Below the pieces are notes generated by a model that saw only the letters and a list, made by a program, of their open reading frames with translations, made no database searches and was not told where the DNA came from. 64,000 nucleotides of DNA from contig JBBCGJ010000001.1 in assembly GCA_037200985.1 (NCBI GenBank), positions 1,464,756 through 1,528,755 of the forward strand, written 5' to 3'. Source of the stretch: Rhizomicrobium sp. (GTDB lineage: Bacteria; Pseudomonadota; Alphaproteobacteria; Micropepsales; Micropepsaceae). Positions within the stretch are counted from its first letter, which is position 1. Each line of letters starts with the position of its first letter. A program made the translations under genes and the position numbers. Shown in pieces: positions 1-7,180 of the stretch.

Positions 1-404
1 GCCGCGTGCGGATGCTCCGCCCCGGCATAGACGCGCAGATTGGAGAGCTGGCGCCGGCCGAGCGGCCCGCGCGGCAGCATGCGTTCCACCGCCTTGTGCA
101 GCACGCGCTCGGGGAATTTGCCGCGCATGATCTGGCCCGCGGTGCGCTCCTTGATGCCGCCGATGTAACCGGTGTGGTGGTAGTAGGTCTTGTCCTTCAT
201 CTTGTTGCCGGTGAGGACGATCTTGGCGGCGTTGATCACGACGATATTGTCGCCGCAGTCCATATGGGGCGTGAAGGTCGTCTTGTGCTTGCCGCGCAGG
301 CGCAGCGCGAGGATCGAGGCAAGCCGGCCGACGACGAGCCCTTCGGCATCGACGAGGATCCATTTCTTCTCGATCTCGGACGCCTTGGCCGAGTAGGTTT
401 TCAT
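1..404 (-). CDS. rplM: 50S ribosomal protein L13 (partial, 3' end outside window)
   Basis: Large-subunit ribosomal protein that binds 23S rRNA early in assembly. The minus-strand translation opens [15 protein letters not shown] and carries the L13 core: [13 protein letters not shown] near residues 18-30, [13 protein letters not shown] near 45-58, the [13 protein letters not shown] segment, and [12 protein letters not shown] near 105-120. About 134 codons are visible; the C-terminal end lies left of base 1. The ATG at 404 is the usual L13 start and sits about 30 nt below a good promoter. In most bacteria rpsI (S9) follows, which would be off-window. Confidence 0.97.
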   Translation of the reverse strand, partial: MKTYSAKASEIEKKWILVDAEGLVVGRLASILALRLRGKHKTTFTPHMDCGDNIVVINAAKIVLTGNKMKDKTYYHHTGYIGGIKERTAGQIMRGKFPERVLHKAVERMLPRGPLGRRQLSNLRVYAGAEHPHA

Positions 405-440
405 CGGGTTACCTGTGAGGAATTTCGGTTCAGGGCGCCG

Positions 441-469
441 CTATTACGCGGCGCGAAGCCACAGGTCAA
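441..469 (-). promoter_or_regulatory. rplM promoter (-35/-10)
   Basis: On the minus strand TTGACC (464-469) and TAATAG (441-446) are separated by exactly 17 nt. This is a good sigma-70 type promoter, and it gives a short leader of about 30 nt before the rplM ATG at 404. Seen by eye only; no transcript data. Confidence 0.6.
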
Positions 470-500
470 GACAAAGCGCCGGGAAACCGGCACTTTTTTG

Positions 501-522
501 ATGCGGTATCATGATACCGCAT
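501..522. repeat. Perfect 22-bp palindrome upstream of rplM
   Basis: The 11-base half ATGCGGTATCA is followed directly by its exact complement, giving a perfect 22-bp palindrome with no spacer. It lies about 30 bp upstream of the rplM -35 box and just beyond the end of the convergent hydrolase gene. It has no T-tract on the strand that would need one, so it looks more like a dimeric-regulator site than a terminator. Confidence 0.55.
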
Positions 523-523
523 T

Positions 524-543
524 GTCCGGGCCGCGCCCCGGAC
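524..543 (-). terminator. Hairpin directly after hydrolase stop codon
   Basis: GTCCGGG (524-530) pairs with CCCGGAC (537-543) around a 6-nt loop, immediately after the stop codon of the minus-strand hydrolase. No T-run follows, so termination here would be weak or would use another mechanism. Confidence 0.35.
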
Positions 544-1578
544 TTAGGCCCTGGCGAAATCCGCGATGGCGACGGCCGCTTCGCGGCTGATGTCAGGACA
601 GGTGACGGCAAAGATTTCCGTGCCGTGCACCGTGCCGAGCGCCACATGGGCGCGCGCCGGCACGCCGGCCCTCAAGAGCAGGCGATAGAACGCGATGCCT
701 TCGTCGCGCAGCGGATCGCATTCGTTGACGCTGATCACGGTCGGCGGCAGGCCCTTCACGTCGTCTTCCGTCGCGAAGGCCGGCCAGGCCAGCGGATTGC
801 GCGCTTCGTATGCCTCGATCCCGTAGCCCATGGCGCCGCGGTTGTTGTGCAGTTCGAGCAGGATGCCGTTGTTCTCGATCGACGAGGGATATTGCGGCTG
901 CGGCCAAATCCCGGCGATGTAGGGGCAGAGCGCGTAGAGCCCCTTGACGAGGCCGGCATCGCCCTCCTTCGTCAGCTTCATGCCGGTGGCGAGCGTCAGG
1001 TTGCCGCCGCCGCTCTCGCCCGCGATCACGATCCGCTTGGGATCGATCTTCAGCAGGTCCGCATGGGCATGCACCCAGCGCAGCCCCGCGGCGCAATCGT
1101 TGAGACCGGCCGGAAAGGGTTCGACCTCCGGCGCCGAGGAGGCGCGGAGGCAATTGCGGAAATCGACCATCGCGACCGCGACGCCTTGCGCCGCGATGAT
1201 GCGGCCCCAGGCCCGGTACATCCCGTCGAAGCACGACATCGTCGCCATGCCGCCGCCATGGATGTAGTAGACGCAAGGCAGCCGCTCGCCATTGTCCGGC
1301 CGGATGAACTGGATCTTGACCGTATTGCCGTCCGGCTCGGAGCGGAAGGTCTCGGTGCGTATGGCGAGCCCGGCCGAGGGCGCGACCTGCTCATTGTCCA
1401 CCATGTTCATCATGGCGGTGAGTTGCGCGGCGGCGGCCTTGGCCGCTTCAGTGTTCTCCGCGGCCAGCATCTCCTCGCGGCCGGCGACGTTGCCGGCCGG
1501 CGAAATCGGCGGCATGGCGCCCAGAAAGGCCTTGATGCGGGGATCGATGCGCGGATCTTCGGCGAGCTTGGAGGCCAT
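544..1578 (-). CDS. Alpha/beta hydrolase (hormone-sensitive-lipase-like esterase)
   Basis: A 344-aa cytoplasmic carboxylesterase-type enzyme of the HSL (family IV) branch. The oxyanion-hole motif HGGGM is at residues 107-111, the nucleophile elbow GESGG at 188-192 (Ser189), and the probable acid and base are Asp288 (NECDPLRDEG) and His318 (GTVHG). The ATG at 1578 is preferred over the ATG at 1587 because GGAG lies 10 nt before the former and only 1 nt before the latter. The natural substrate cannot be read from the sequence. It stands alone on the minus strand, between terminator-like hairpins. Confidence 0.88.
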   Translation of the reverse strand: MASKLAEDPRIDPRIKAFLGAMPPISPAGNVAGREEMLAAENTEAAKAAAAQLTAMMNMVDNEQVAPSAGLAIRTETFRSEPDGNTVKIQFIRPDNGERLPCVYYIHGGGMATMSCFDGMYRAWGRIIAAQGVAVAMVDFRNCLRASSAPEVEPFPAGLNDCAAGLRWVHAHADLLKIDPKRIVIAGESGGGNLTLATGMKLTKEGDAGLVKGLYALCPYIAGIWPQPQYPSSIENNGILLELHNNRGAMGYGIEAYEARNPLAWPAFATEDDVKGLPPTVISVNECDPLRDEGIAFYRLLLRAGVPARAHVALGTVHGTEIFAVTCPDISREAAVAIADFARA

Positions 1579-1625
1579 GGCGTGCATTCTCCGGAAGACA
1601 GGCCGCAGTCTAGGAACTGTCGGGC

Positions 1626-1665
1626 ACAAAAGAAAAGGCCCGGCTGTGGGGGACAGCCGGGCCTT
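1626..1665 (-). terminator. Intrinsic terminator of the PRC-barrel gene
   Basis: A perfect 13-bp stem (AAGGCCCGGCTGT / ACAGCCGGGCCTT, 1635-1665) with a 5-nt loop is followed on the minus strand by TTTTCTTTT. It lies 25 nt after the stop of the PRC-barrel gene and before the hydrolase start. Confidence 0.85.
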
Positions 1666-1689
1666 CTCACACGACAGGTATGGGGGGGC

Positions 1690-2058
1690 TTACCAGTCGC
1701 GCTTAATGTTGAAGTAGTCGTAGGAGCTCTCGCGGATTTTGCCGAAATCGCCGTCGTTCTTCGTGAGGTCTTCGAGCCGGTAGGTCGGAGCCTTGGAGAT
1801 CACGTCCTGCGCCACCGGCACGACATAACCGCCCATGTCCTTCGAATAGCCGAGCATCGACCACGGGACCGGGAAGAACTTCTCGCCGAGACCGAGCACG
1901 CCGCCCTGCCCGAGCGCGGCGAACATGATGCGGTCGGACTGCTTGTCGAGCACGATGTCCTCGACATGGCCGATCTTATCGCCAGCCTGATCGTAAACGC
2001 TCGTGCCTTTGACCTTGGAGGCCAGAATTGCGGAGGTGTGACCGCTCACCGTTGTCAT
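1690..2058 (-). CDS. PRC-barrel domain protein
   Basis: A 122-aa soluble protein. Residues about 14-90 match the PRC-barrel pattern: KGTSVYDQAGDKIGHVEDIV, then DKQSDRIMFAALGQGGVLG and FFPVPWSML. PRC-barrel proteins in Alphaproteobacteria resemble the RimM C-terminal domain and the photosynthetic reaction-centre H subunit; most free-standing ones have no assigned role. The ATG at 2058 has GGGAG upstream. Longer in-frame reading to 2121 is possible but has no ribosome binding site. The gene is monocistronic, with its own terminator at 1626-1665. Confidence 0.85.
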   Translation of the reverse strand: MTTVSGHTSAILASKVKGTSVYDQAGDKIGHVEDIVLDKQSDRIMFAALGQGGVLGLGEKFFPVPWSMLGYSKDMGGYVVPVAQDVISKAPTYRLEDLTKNDGDFGKIRESSYDYFNIKRDW

Positions 2059-2143
2059 GTAGTATCTCCCTTGGGACGCATTCTCAGAACGTCCTCTTAC
2101 TGCCTTCGTTCCGGATTTCACTGGTTCCTATTTGGAGTTCCTC

Positions 2144-2683
2144 ATGAAGTCGCAACTCGCCGCCCTCGCTCTCGCGTTCGCCATCGGCGGCATGGCCATC
2201 GCGGCGCCTCCCCAGCCGCTCAAGGGATTCGCGAGCGACAAATCGAAGGACTATTTCGGCTACTTCCTGCCGGCGTCGCCGATCGCGGCCGGCAAGTGGT
2301 CGGTGCGCAACCTGTTCGTCGCGCCGCCCGACGACCTGAAGACCTTCGAGTCCGGAAAATCCGACAAGGCGTTCGGCGGCGTGATGGTGGAGTTCGAGGA
2401 CCTGACCAGCCCGGTGAAGACCGGCGAGGACAGCATTCCGTACCATACCGGCCAGATCCGGGTCCTGCCCACGGCCTATGCGCTCGGCGACGGCCATCTG
2501 CGCTTCGTCGGGACCGACAAGACGCTCGGTACGATCACTTTCGAGGGAACATTCAGCGCCGATTTCTTCAAGAAGCCGACGCCCGATGTGCCGCATCCCG
2601 ACGACCATCCTGTGCTAAAAGGCAAGCTGACGATCGGCGCCAAGAGCTTCGATGCCGCCTTCAACTGGTTCGGCGGGGATTGA
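2144..2683 (+). CDS. Conserved secreted protein of unknown function
   Basis: A 179-aa protein with a signal peptide: MKSQLAALALAFAIGGMAIA, probable cleavage after AIA near residue 20. The mature part has no motif I recognise. It ends in alternating beta-like segments (TLGTITFEGTFSADFF and KLTIGAKSFDAAFNWFG). The ATG at 2144 has GGAG 6 nt upstream and follows a 10-nt lysine start that would otherwise spoil the signal peptide. It is 11 nt upstream of an enoyl-CoA hydratase gene and probably cotranscribed with it. It is divergent from the PRC-barrel gene. Confidence 0.75.
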   Translation: MKSQLAALALAFAIGGMAIAAPPQPLKGFASDKSKDYFGYFLPASPIAAGKWSVRNLFVAPPDDLKTFESGKSDKAFGGVMVEFEDLTSPVKTGEDSIPYHTGQIRVLPTAYALGDGHLRFVGTDKTLGTITFEGTFSADFFKKPTPDVPHPDDHPVLKGKLTIGAKSFDAAFNWFGGD

Positions 2684-2694
2684 GGAGAGTTAAG

Positions 2695-3498
2695 ATGAAC
2701 GCACCCGCAACCATTCCCCTGGTGCTCGCCGCGCAGGACGGCGCCGTGCTGCGCCTCACGCTCAACCGCGGCCCGGCGCGCAACGCGCTGAGCCAGGGCC
2801 TGATGACGGCCTTGCAGGACGCGCTCGACGCGGCGGCGGCCGACACCTCCGTTCGCGTGATCGTCATCGCCGCCGACGGCCCGGCCTTCTCCGCCGGCCA
2901 CGACCTCAAGGAGATGACCGCGCGCCGCACCGATGCCGACAAGGGCAAGGCCTATTTCGCCGCGCTGTTCGCGCAATGCTCCCGGCTGATGCAGACCATC
3001 GTGCGCCATCCCAAGCCGGTGATCGCGCAGGTCCAGGGCATCGCCACCGCCGCCGGCTGCCAGCTCGTCGCGAGCTGCGACCTGGCCGTCGCCTCCGCCG
3101 CGGCGCAATTCGCGACGCCCGGAGTCAATATCGGCCTGTTCTGCTCGACGCCGATGGTGGCCTTGTCGCGCAACGTCGCGCGCAAGCACGCGATGGAAAT
3201 GCTGCTGACCGGCGAGACGATCGCGGCCGAGGAAGCCCGCCGCATCGGCCTGATCAACCGCGTCGTCGCGCCCGAGACGCTGGCGGAGGAGACCGCCAAG
3301 CTCGCCGCCCTGATCGCCACCAAGCCGCACGGCACGCTGAAGATCGGCAAGGAGGCGTTCTACCGCCAGATCGAGATGGGCCTGGGCGAGGCCTACGACT
3401 ATGCGAGCCAGGTCATGACCCTGAACATGCTCGGCTCCGAGGCCGAGGAAGGCATCGGCGCTTTCGTGGAAAAACGCGAACCGAAATGGCCGGCGTGA
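2695..3498 (+). CDS. Enoyl-CoA hydratase/isomerase family protein
   Basis: A 267-aa crotonase-fold enzyme, expected to act on acyl-CoA thioesters. The N-terminal oxyanion segment FSAGHDLKEM is near residues 63-72 and the second one GIATAAGCQLVASCDLA near 115-131. Where 2-enoyl-CoA hydratases carry two catalytic glutamates this protein shows IATAAGCQ and PGVNIGLF, so at least one Glu is absent. Hydratase activity is therefore not certain; an ECHDC3-like or another crotonase role is possible. GAGGAG lies just upstream of the ATG. It follows the secreted-protein gene closely. Confidence 0.88.
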   Translation: MNAPATIPLVLAAQDGAVLRLTLNRGPARNALSQGLMTALQDALDAAAADTSVRVIVIAADGPAFSAGHDLKEMTARRTDADKGKAYFAALFAQCSRLMQTIVRHPKPVIAQVQGIATAAGCQLVASCDLAVASAAAQFATPGVNIGLFCSTPMVALSRNVARKHAMEMLLTGETIAAEEARRIGLINRVVAPETLAEETAKLAALIATKPHGTLKIGKEAFYRQIEMGLGEAYDYASQVMTLNMLGSEAEEGIGAFVEKREPKWPA

Positions 3499-3554
3499 TC
3501 CATCGCCTTCCCTTGGGGGGTGATTTCGGGCGCCGAAAGCACTAAGTAGCGCTC

Positions 3555-4070
3555 ATGCCCGGTTATCCCGACGACCTGATCAAATCGATCCTGCGCTCGA
3601 CCAAGACCATCGCCATGGTCGGGGCGTCCGGCAACGACATGCGGCCGTCCTATTTCGCGATGATGTACCTGCTCGCCAAGGGCTACACGATCCATCCGAT
3701 CAATCCCTCGATGGTGGGAAAGAAGATCCTCGGCCAGACCGTCTATGGCGCGCTCAAGGACGTGCCCGCCCCGGTCGACATGGTCGACATCTTCCGCGCC
3801 TCCGACGCCGCGCCCGAGATCGTGCGCGAGGCGCTGGCCGAGAAGGACCGCCTCGGCATCAAGACGATCTGGATGCAGCTCGGCGTGATCAACGAAGAGG
3901 CGGCGGCGCTGGCGCGGGAGGCCGGCCTCACCGTCATCATGGACCGTTGCCCGAAGATCGAGCATGGCCGCTTCTCCGGCGAGATCGGCTGGATGGGCGT
4001 CAACCGCAAGGTGATCGACAACCGCAAGCCCCTGCTCTTCGGCAAGGGCGGATCGCTCAAGCGCGTCTGA
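3555..4070 (+). CDS. CoA-binding domain protein (YccU type)
   Basis: A 171-aa protein made of one CoA-binding Rossmann-like domain. It shows TIAMVGASGNDMRPSYF near residues 18-34, HPINPSMVGKKILGQTVYG near 47-65, and VDIFRASDAAPEIV near 78-91. The family is related to the N-terminal half of succinyl-CoA ligase alpha and ADP-forming acyl-CoA synthetases but lacks the ligase domains; its role is unknown. It is separated by 4 nt from the GST gene and probably shares its transcript. Confidence 0.88.
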   Translation: MPGYPDDLIKSILRSTKTIAMVGASGNDMRPSYFAMMYLLAKGYTIHPINPSMVGKKILGQTVYGALKDVPAPVDMVDIFRASDAAPEIVREALAEKDRLGIKTIWMQLGVINEEAAALAREAGLTVIMDRCPKIEHGRFSGEIGWMGVNRKVIDNRKPLLFGKGGSLKRV

Positions 4071-4074
4071 GGCG

Positions 4075-4722
4075 ATGCTGAAGATTTGGGGTCGCCGAAA
4101 CTCGATCAACGTTCAAAAGGTGCTATGGGCGGTCGGCGAGCTCGGCCTGGCGCATGAGCACATCCCGGCCGGCGGATCCTTCGGTCTGCTGGATACCGAT
4201 GAATTCGGCGCGCTCAATCCCAACCGCCGCGTGCCGGTGATCGACGATGGTGGGATGGTGGTGTGGGAAAGTCATGCCATCCTGCGCTATCTCGCGGCGA
4301 AATACGGGGCGGGCTCGCTCTGGCCCGACGACCCAGGCATCCGCGCGCGGGCCGACCAATGGACCGACTGGACGCTCGCGGATCTCCAGCCAGCCTTCAT
4401 GAACGGCGTGTTCTGGGGCTTCTACCGGACGCCGGAAGACCAGCGGAACTGGCCCGCGATCCGCAAGGCCATCGCGCGCTGTGCTATCCTGTTTCGTCTG
4501 CTGGACCGCCATCTGGAGACCGGCGCCTTCGTCGCCGGCGACACCTTCACCTTCGGCGACATCCCCGCCGCGACCCAGCTCTACCGCTATTTCGAGCTGG
4601 AGATCGACCGCCCCGCCCTGCCCCGTGTCGAGGCATGGTATGAAAGTCTCAAGGCTCGCCCGGCCTATCGCGAACATGTCATGATCGCGTTCGACGATCT
4701 GAAAGGCCGCCTCGCTTTCTGA
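4075..4722 (+). CDS. Glutathione S-transferase family protein
   Basis: A 215-aa cytosolic GST. The thioredoxin-like N-terminal domain (1-80) has GRRNSINVQKVLWAVGELGL, the cis-Pro segment RRVPVIDDGG and the glutathione-gamma-Glu binding pair in WESHAILRYLAAKYG. The helical C-terminal domain covers about 90-205 with the N-capping box GDTFTFGDIPAA. The class and substrate cannot be decided. It starts 4 nt after the CoA-binding gene. Confidence 0.88.
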   Translation: MLKIWGRRNSINVQKVLWAVGELGLAHEHIPAGGSFGLLDTDEFGALNPNRRVPVIDDGGMVVWESHAILRYLAAKYGAGSLWPDDPGIRARADQWTDWTLADLQPAFMNGVFWGFYRTPEDQRNWPAIRKAIARCAILFRLLDRHLETGAFVAGDTFTFGDIPAATQLYRYFELEIDRPALPRVEAWYESLKARPAYREHVMIAFDDLKGRLAF

Positions 4723-4729
4723 CGCGGCG

Positions 4730-4766
4730 TTGATCTATACCCTATTGAATAGGTAGAGTTTCTACC
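4730..4766 (+). promoter_or_regulatory. Candidate promoter with overlapping operator upstream of metY-like gene
   Basis: TTGATC (4730-4735) and TAGAGT (4754-4759) have an 18-nt spacing and could be -35/-10 boxes. The spacer is filled by the near-perfect inverted repeat TACCCTATTGAATAGGTA (4738-4755; one unpaired C in the left arm). A second perfect repeat, GGTAGA-GTT-TCTACC (4752-4766), shares its left arm with the first. A repressor bound here would cover the promoter. The regulator is not known. Confidence 0.45.
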
Positions 4767-4783
4767 CGCCCACGGAGGAAGCC

Positions 4784-6055
4784 ATGTCCGACTACGGTTT
4801 CAACACGCTCGCCGTCCATGCCGGCGCGCAGCCCGATCCCGCCACCGGCGCGCGGGCGACCCCGATCTACCAGACCACCGCCTATGTGTTCGAGGATGCC
4901 GACCACGCCGCGGCGCTGTTCAACCTCCAGGTCTTCGGCAACATCTATTCGCGCATCATGAACCCGACCAATGCGGTGCTGGAGGAGCGTGTCGCGGCGC
5001 TCGAGGGCGGCCGCGCGGCGCTCGCCGTCGGCTCGGGCCACGCCGCGCAGCTCATCGCGCTGCACACGCTGATGAGCCCGGGCGACAATATCGTCGCGGC
5101 GCGCCAGCTCTATGGCGGCTCGATCAACCAGTTCTCCCAGGGCTTCGCCAAATTCGACTGGCATGTGAAATGGGCCGACACCACCGATCCGGCGTCGTTC
5201 AAGGCGCAGATCGACGATCGCACGCGGGCCGTGTTCATCGAGAGCATCGCCAATCCCGGCGGCATCATCAGCGACATCGAGGCCATCGCCGGCATCGCCC
5301 ATGCCGCAGGCGTGCCGCTGATCGTCGACAACACGCTGGCCTCGCCCTATCTGATCCGCCCCATCGAATGGGGCGCCGACATCGTGCTGCATTCAGCCAC
5401 GAAGTTCCTCGGCGGCCACGGCAACTCGATGGCCGGCATCATCGTCGACAGCGGCAAGTTCGATTGGGGCGGCGGCAAATATCCGACGCTGAGCGAGCCC
5501 TGCCCGTCCTATCACGGCATGAAGCTGTGGGAGACGTTCGGCGACATGGCTTACGCCATCGCCTGTCGCGTGCTCGGCCTGCGCGATCTGGGGCCGGCGC
5601 TGTCGCCGATGAACGCGTTCCTGGTCATCACCGGCACCGAGACCCTGCCGCTGCGCATGCAAAAGCATTGCGACAACGCGCTGGCGGTCGCCAGATGGCT
5701 GCAGAAGAACCCGAAGGTCGCGTGGGTAAACTATGCCGGGCTGGAGGACAATCCCTCCTACGGACTGCACCGCACCTATTGCCCCAAGGGCGCCGGCGCG
5801 GTGTTCACCTTCGGCCTGAAGGGCGGCTATGACGCGGGCGTGAAGGTCGTGAACGGCGTCAAGCTGATCAGCCATCTCGCCAATGTCGGCGACACCCGCA
5901 GCCTGATCATCCATCCCGCCTCGACGACGCATCGCCAGCTCAACGACGACGAGCGCGCCAGGGCCGGCGCCGGCAACGAGGTCATGCGGCTGTCGATCGG
6001 CATCGAAAGCGTCGAGGACATCATCGCCGATCTGGATCAGGCGATGGGGGGCTGA
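4784..6055 (+). CDS. metY: O-acetylhomoserine aminocarboxypropyltransferase (OAH sulfhydrylase)
   Basis: A 423-aa PLP enzyme of the Cys/Met-metabolism family, making homocysteine (or methionine) from O-acetylhomoserine and sulfide (or methanethiol). The PLP lysine is Lys207 in [12 protein letters not shown]. The phosphate-binding SGHAAQ near 84-89, [21 protein letters not shown] near 55-75 and [10 protein letters not shown] near 181-190 fit the MetY branch, including its long length (cystathionine synthases are about 390 aa). GGAGG lies 8 nt before the ATG. The 3' end overlaps the convergent heme A synthase gene by 35 bp. Confidence 0.92.
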   Translation: MSDYGFNTLAVHAGAQPDPATGARATPIYQTTAYVFEDADHAAALFNLQVFGNIYSRIMNPTNAVLEERVAALEGGRAALAVGSGHAAQLIALHTLMSPGDNIVAARQLYGGSINQFSQGFAKFDWHVKWADTTDPASFKAQIDDRTRAVFIESIANPGGIISDIEAIAGIAHAAGVPLIVDNTLASPYLIRPIEWGADIVLHSATKFLGGHGNSMAGIIVDSGKFDWGGGKYPTLSEPCPSYHGMKLWETFGDMAYAIACRVLGLRDLGPALSPMNAFLVITGTETLPLRMQKHCDNALAVARWLQKNPKVAWVNYAGLEDNPSYGLHRTYCPKGAGAVFTFGLKGGYDAGVKVVNGVKLISHLANVGDTRSLIIHPASTTHRQLNDDERARAGAGNEVMRLSIGIESVEDIIADLDQAMGG

Positions 6056-7082
6056 ATTTCATCTCGAAGCCATGCCACACCGCCGTGCACAGCAGCAGCG
6101 CGGCGGTTAGCTGGTGGGCCGCGGCGAGGAATTCGGGCGCCTGCAGCAGAAGCGTGGCGATGCCGAGCACGATTTGGAACAGGGTGAGATGCAGCAGCGC
6201 ATTGCCGCTGCGCCGCGCCCAGCCCGTAAGTCTTCCCCGCTCGCGCCACCACAGGGCAAAGACCGAGATCGCGACGATATACGCGCCCATGCGGTGATCG
6301 AATTGCGCCGTGCCGGGGTTTTCAAAGAAATTGATCCACCAGGGGCGTTGGACGAAAACGTCTTCCGGCGCAAAGCGCCCGTCCATCGACGGCCAGGTGT
6401 TGTAGAGCAATCCCGCATGCAGGCCCGCAACGAGCGCGCCGAGCAGCGTCTGCACATAGATCAGCGCGGCGATGACGAAGGGGAAGTGCGGCGCGCGCGA
6501 GGCCGTCGCCGGTTTTTCGTCCAGCCGCAGATATTCCAGCGCGATCCACACCATCGCCACCAGCAGGATCAGCGCTACGCCGAGATGGATCGCGAGGCGG
6601 TATTGCGACACGCTGAGGCGCGTCTCGAGGCCGCTCTCGACCATCCACCAGCCGACAAAGCCCTGCAGTCCGCCCAGCAGGAACAGCAGAACCATGCGCG
6701 GCCACTCGGCGCGGCGGATGGCGCCGGTCCAGGCGAACCAGAGAAACGGCACCAGGAAGAACACGCCGAGCAGGCGGCCCAGGAGCCGGTGCGCCCATTC
6801 CCACCAGAAGATGCCCTTGAACGCGGCCAGGCTCATGCCGGCGTTCTCGTGGATGTATTGCGGGATGCGCCGGTATTTGGCGAAGGCGTCCTGCCATTGC
6901 GCGTCGGTCAGCGGCGGGACGGCGCCCATGAGCACGTCCCATTCCGTGATCGAAAGGCCGGAGCCGGTGATCCGCGTCAGGCCGCCGACCGTCACCATGC
7001 CCAGGATGATCGCCGCCACCGCCAGCAGCCAGATCCCGACCGCCCGGCGGCTGCGCCAGAAATCGGGAGCCGCTTGCTTCAT
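6021..7082 (-). CDS. ctaA: Heme A synthase (COX15/CtaA)
   Basis: A 353-aa integral membrane oxygenase that turns heme O into heme A for aa3-type cytochrome oxidase. It has about eight transmembrane segments and the type-2 family motifs: TVGGLTRITGSGLSITEWD near residues 25-43, WWEWAHRLLGRLLG (heme-ligand His) near 88-101, and later FDHRMGAY and AAHQLTA histidines. The ATG at 7082 is chosen because the extension to 7232 is arginine-rich with no coding character. It is divergent from the TPR gene and convergent with metY. Confidence 0.93.
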   Translation of the reverse strand: MKQAAPDFWRSRRAVGIWLLAVAAIILGMVTVGGLTRITGSGLSITEWDVLMGAVPPLTDAQWQDAFAKYRRIPQYIHENAGMSLAAFKGIFWWEWAHRLLGRLLGVFFLVPFLWFAWTGAIRRAEWPRMVLLFLLGGLQGFVGWWMVESGLETRLSVSQYRLAIHLGVALILLVAMVWIALEYLRLDEKPATASRAPHFPFVIAALIYVQTLLGALVAGLHAGLLYNTWPSMDGRFAPEDVFVQRPWWINFFENPGTAQFDHRMGAYIVAISVFALWWRERGRLTGWARRSGNALLHLTLFQIVLGIATLLLQAPEFLAAAHQLTAALLLCTAVWHGFEMKFSPPSPDPDRR

Positions 7083-7180
7083 GACGCCTGCATAAAGCCA
7101 CGGCCGCCCAAGGTCTTGCCGCCATCTTGTCGCGGCGGCCCGGCGCGTGCTTGAAACATGGATCGGGAGAAGAGGAACCC

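Noticed and set aside
511-2694. Plus-strand open frame of about 730 codons leading in frame into the enoyl-CoA hydratase
   Set aside because: It is antisense to the hydrolase and PRC-barrel genes, is arginine- and histidine-rich, and crosses the real secreted-protein gene in another frame. The hydratase has its own GAGGAG and ATG at 2695. The long frame is a by-product of GC-rich codon use.
4723-4783. SAM-II or other riboswitch before the metY-like gene
   Set aside because: Only 61 nt are available, and the sequence shows promoter-like boxes and palindromes but no SAM-II pseudoknot core.
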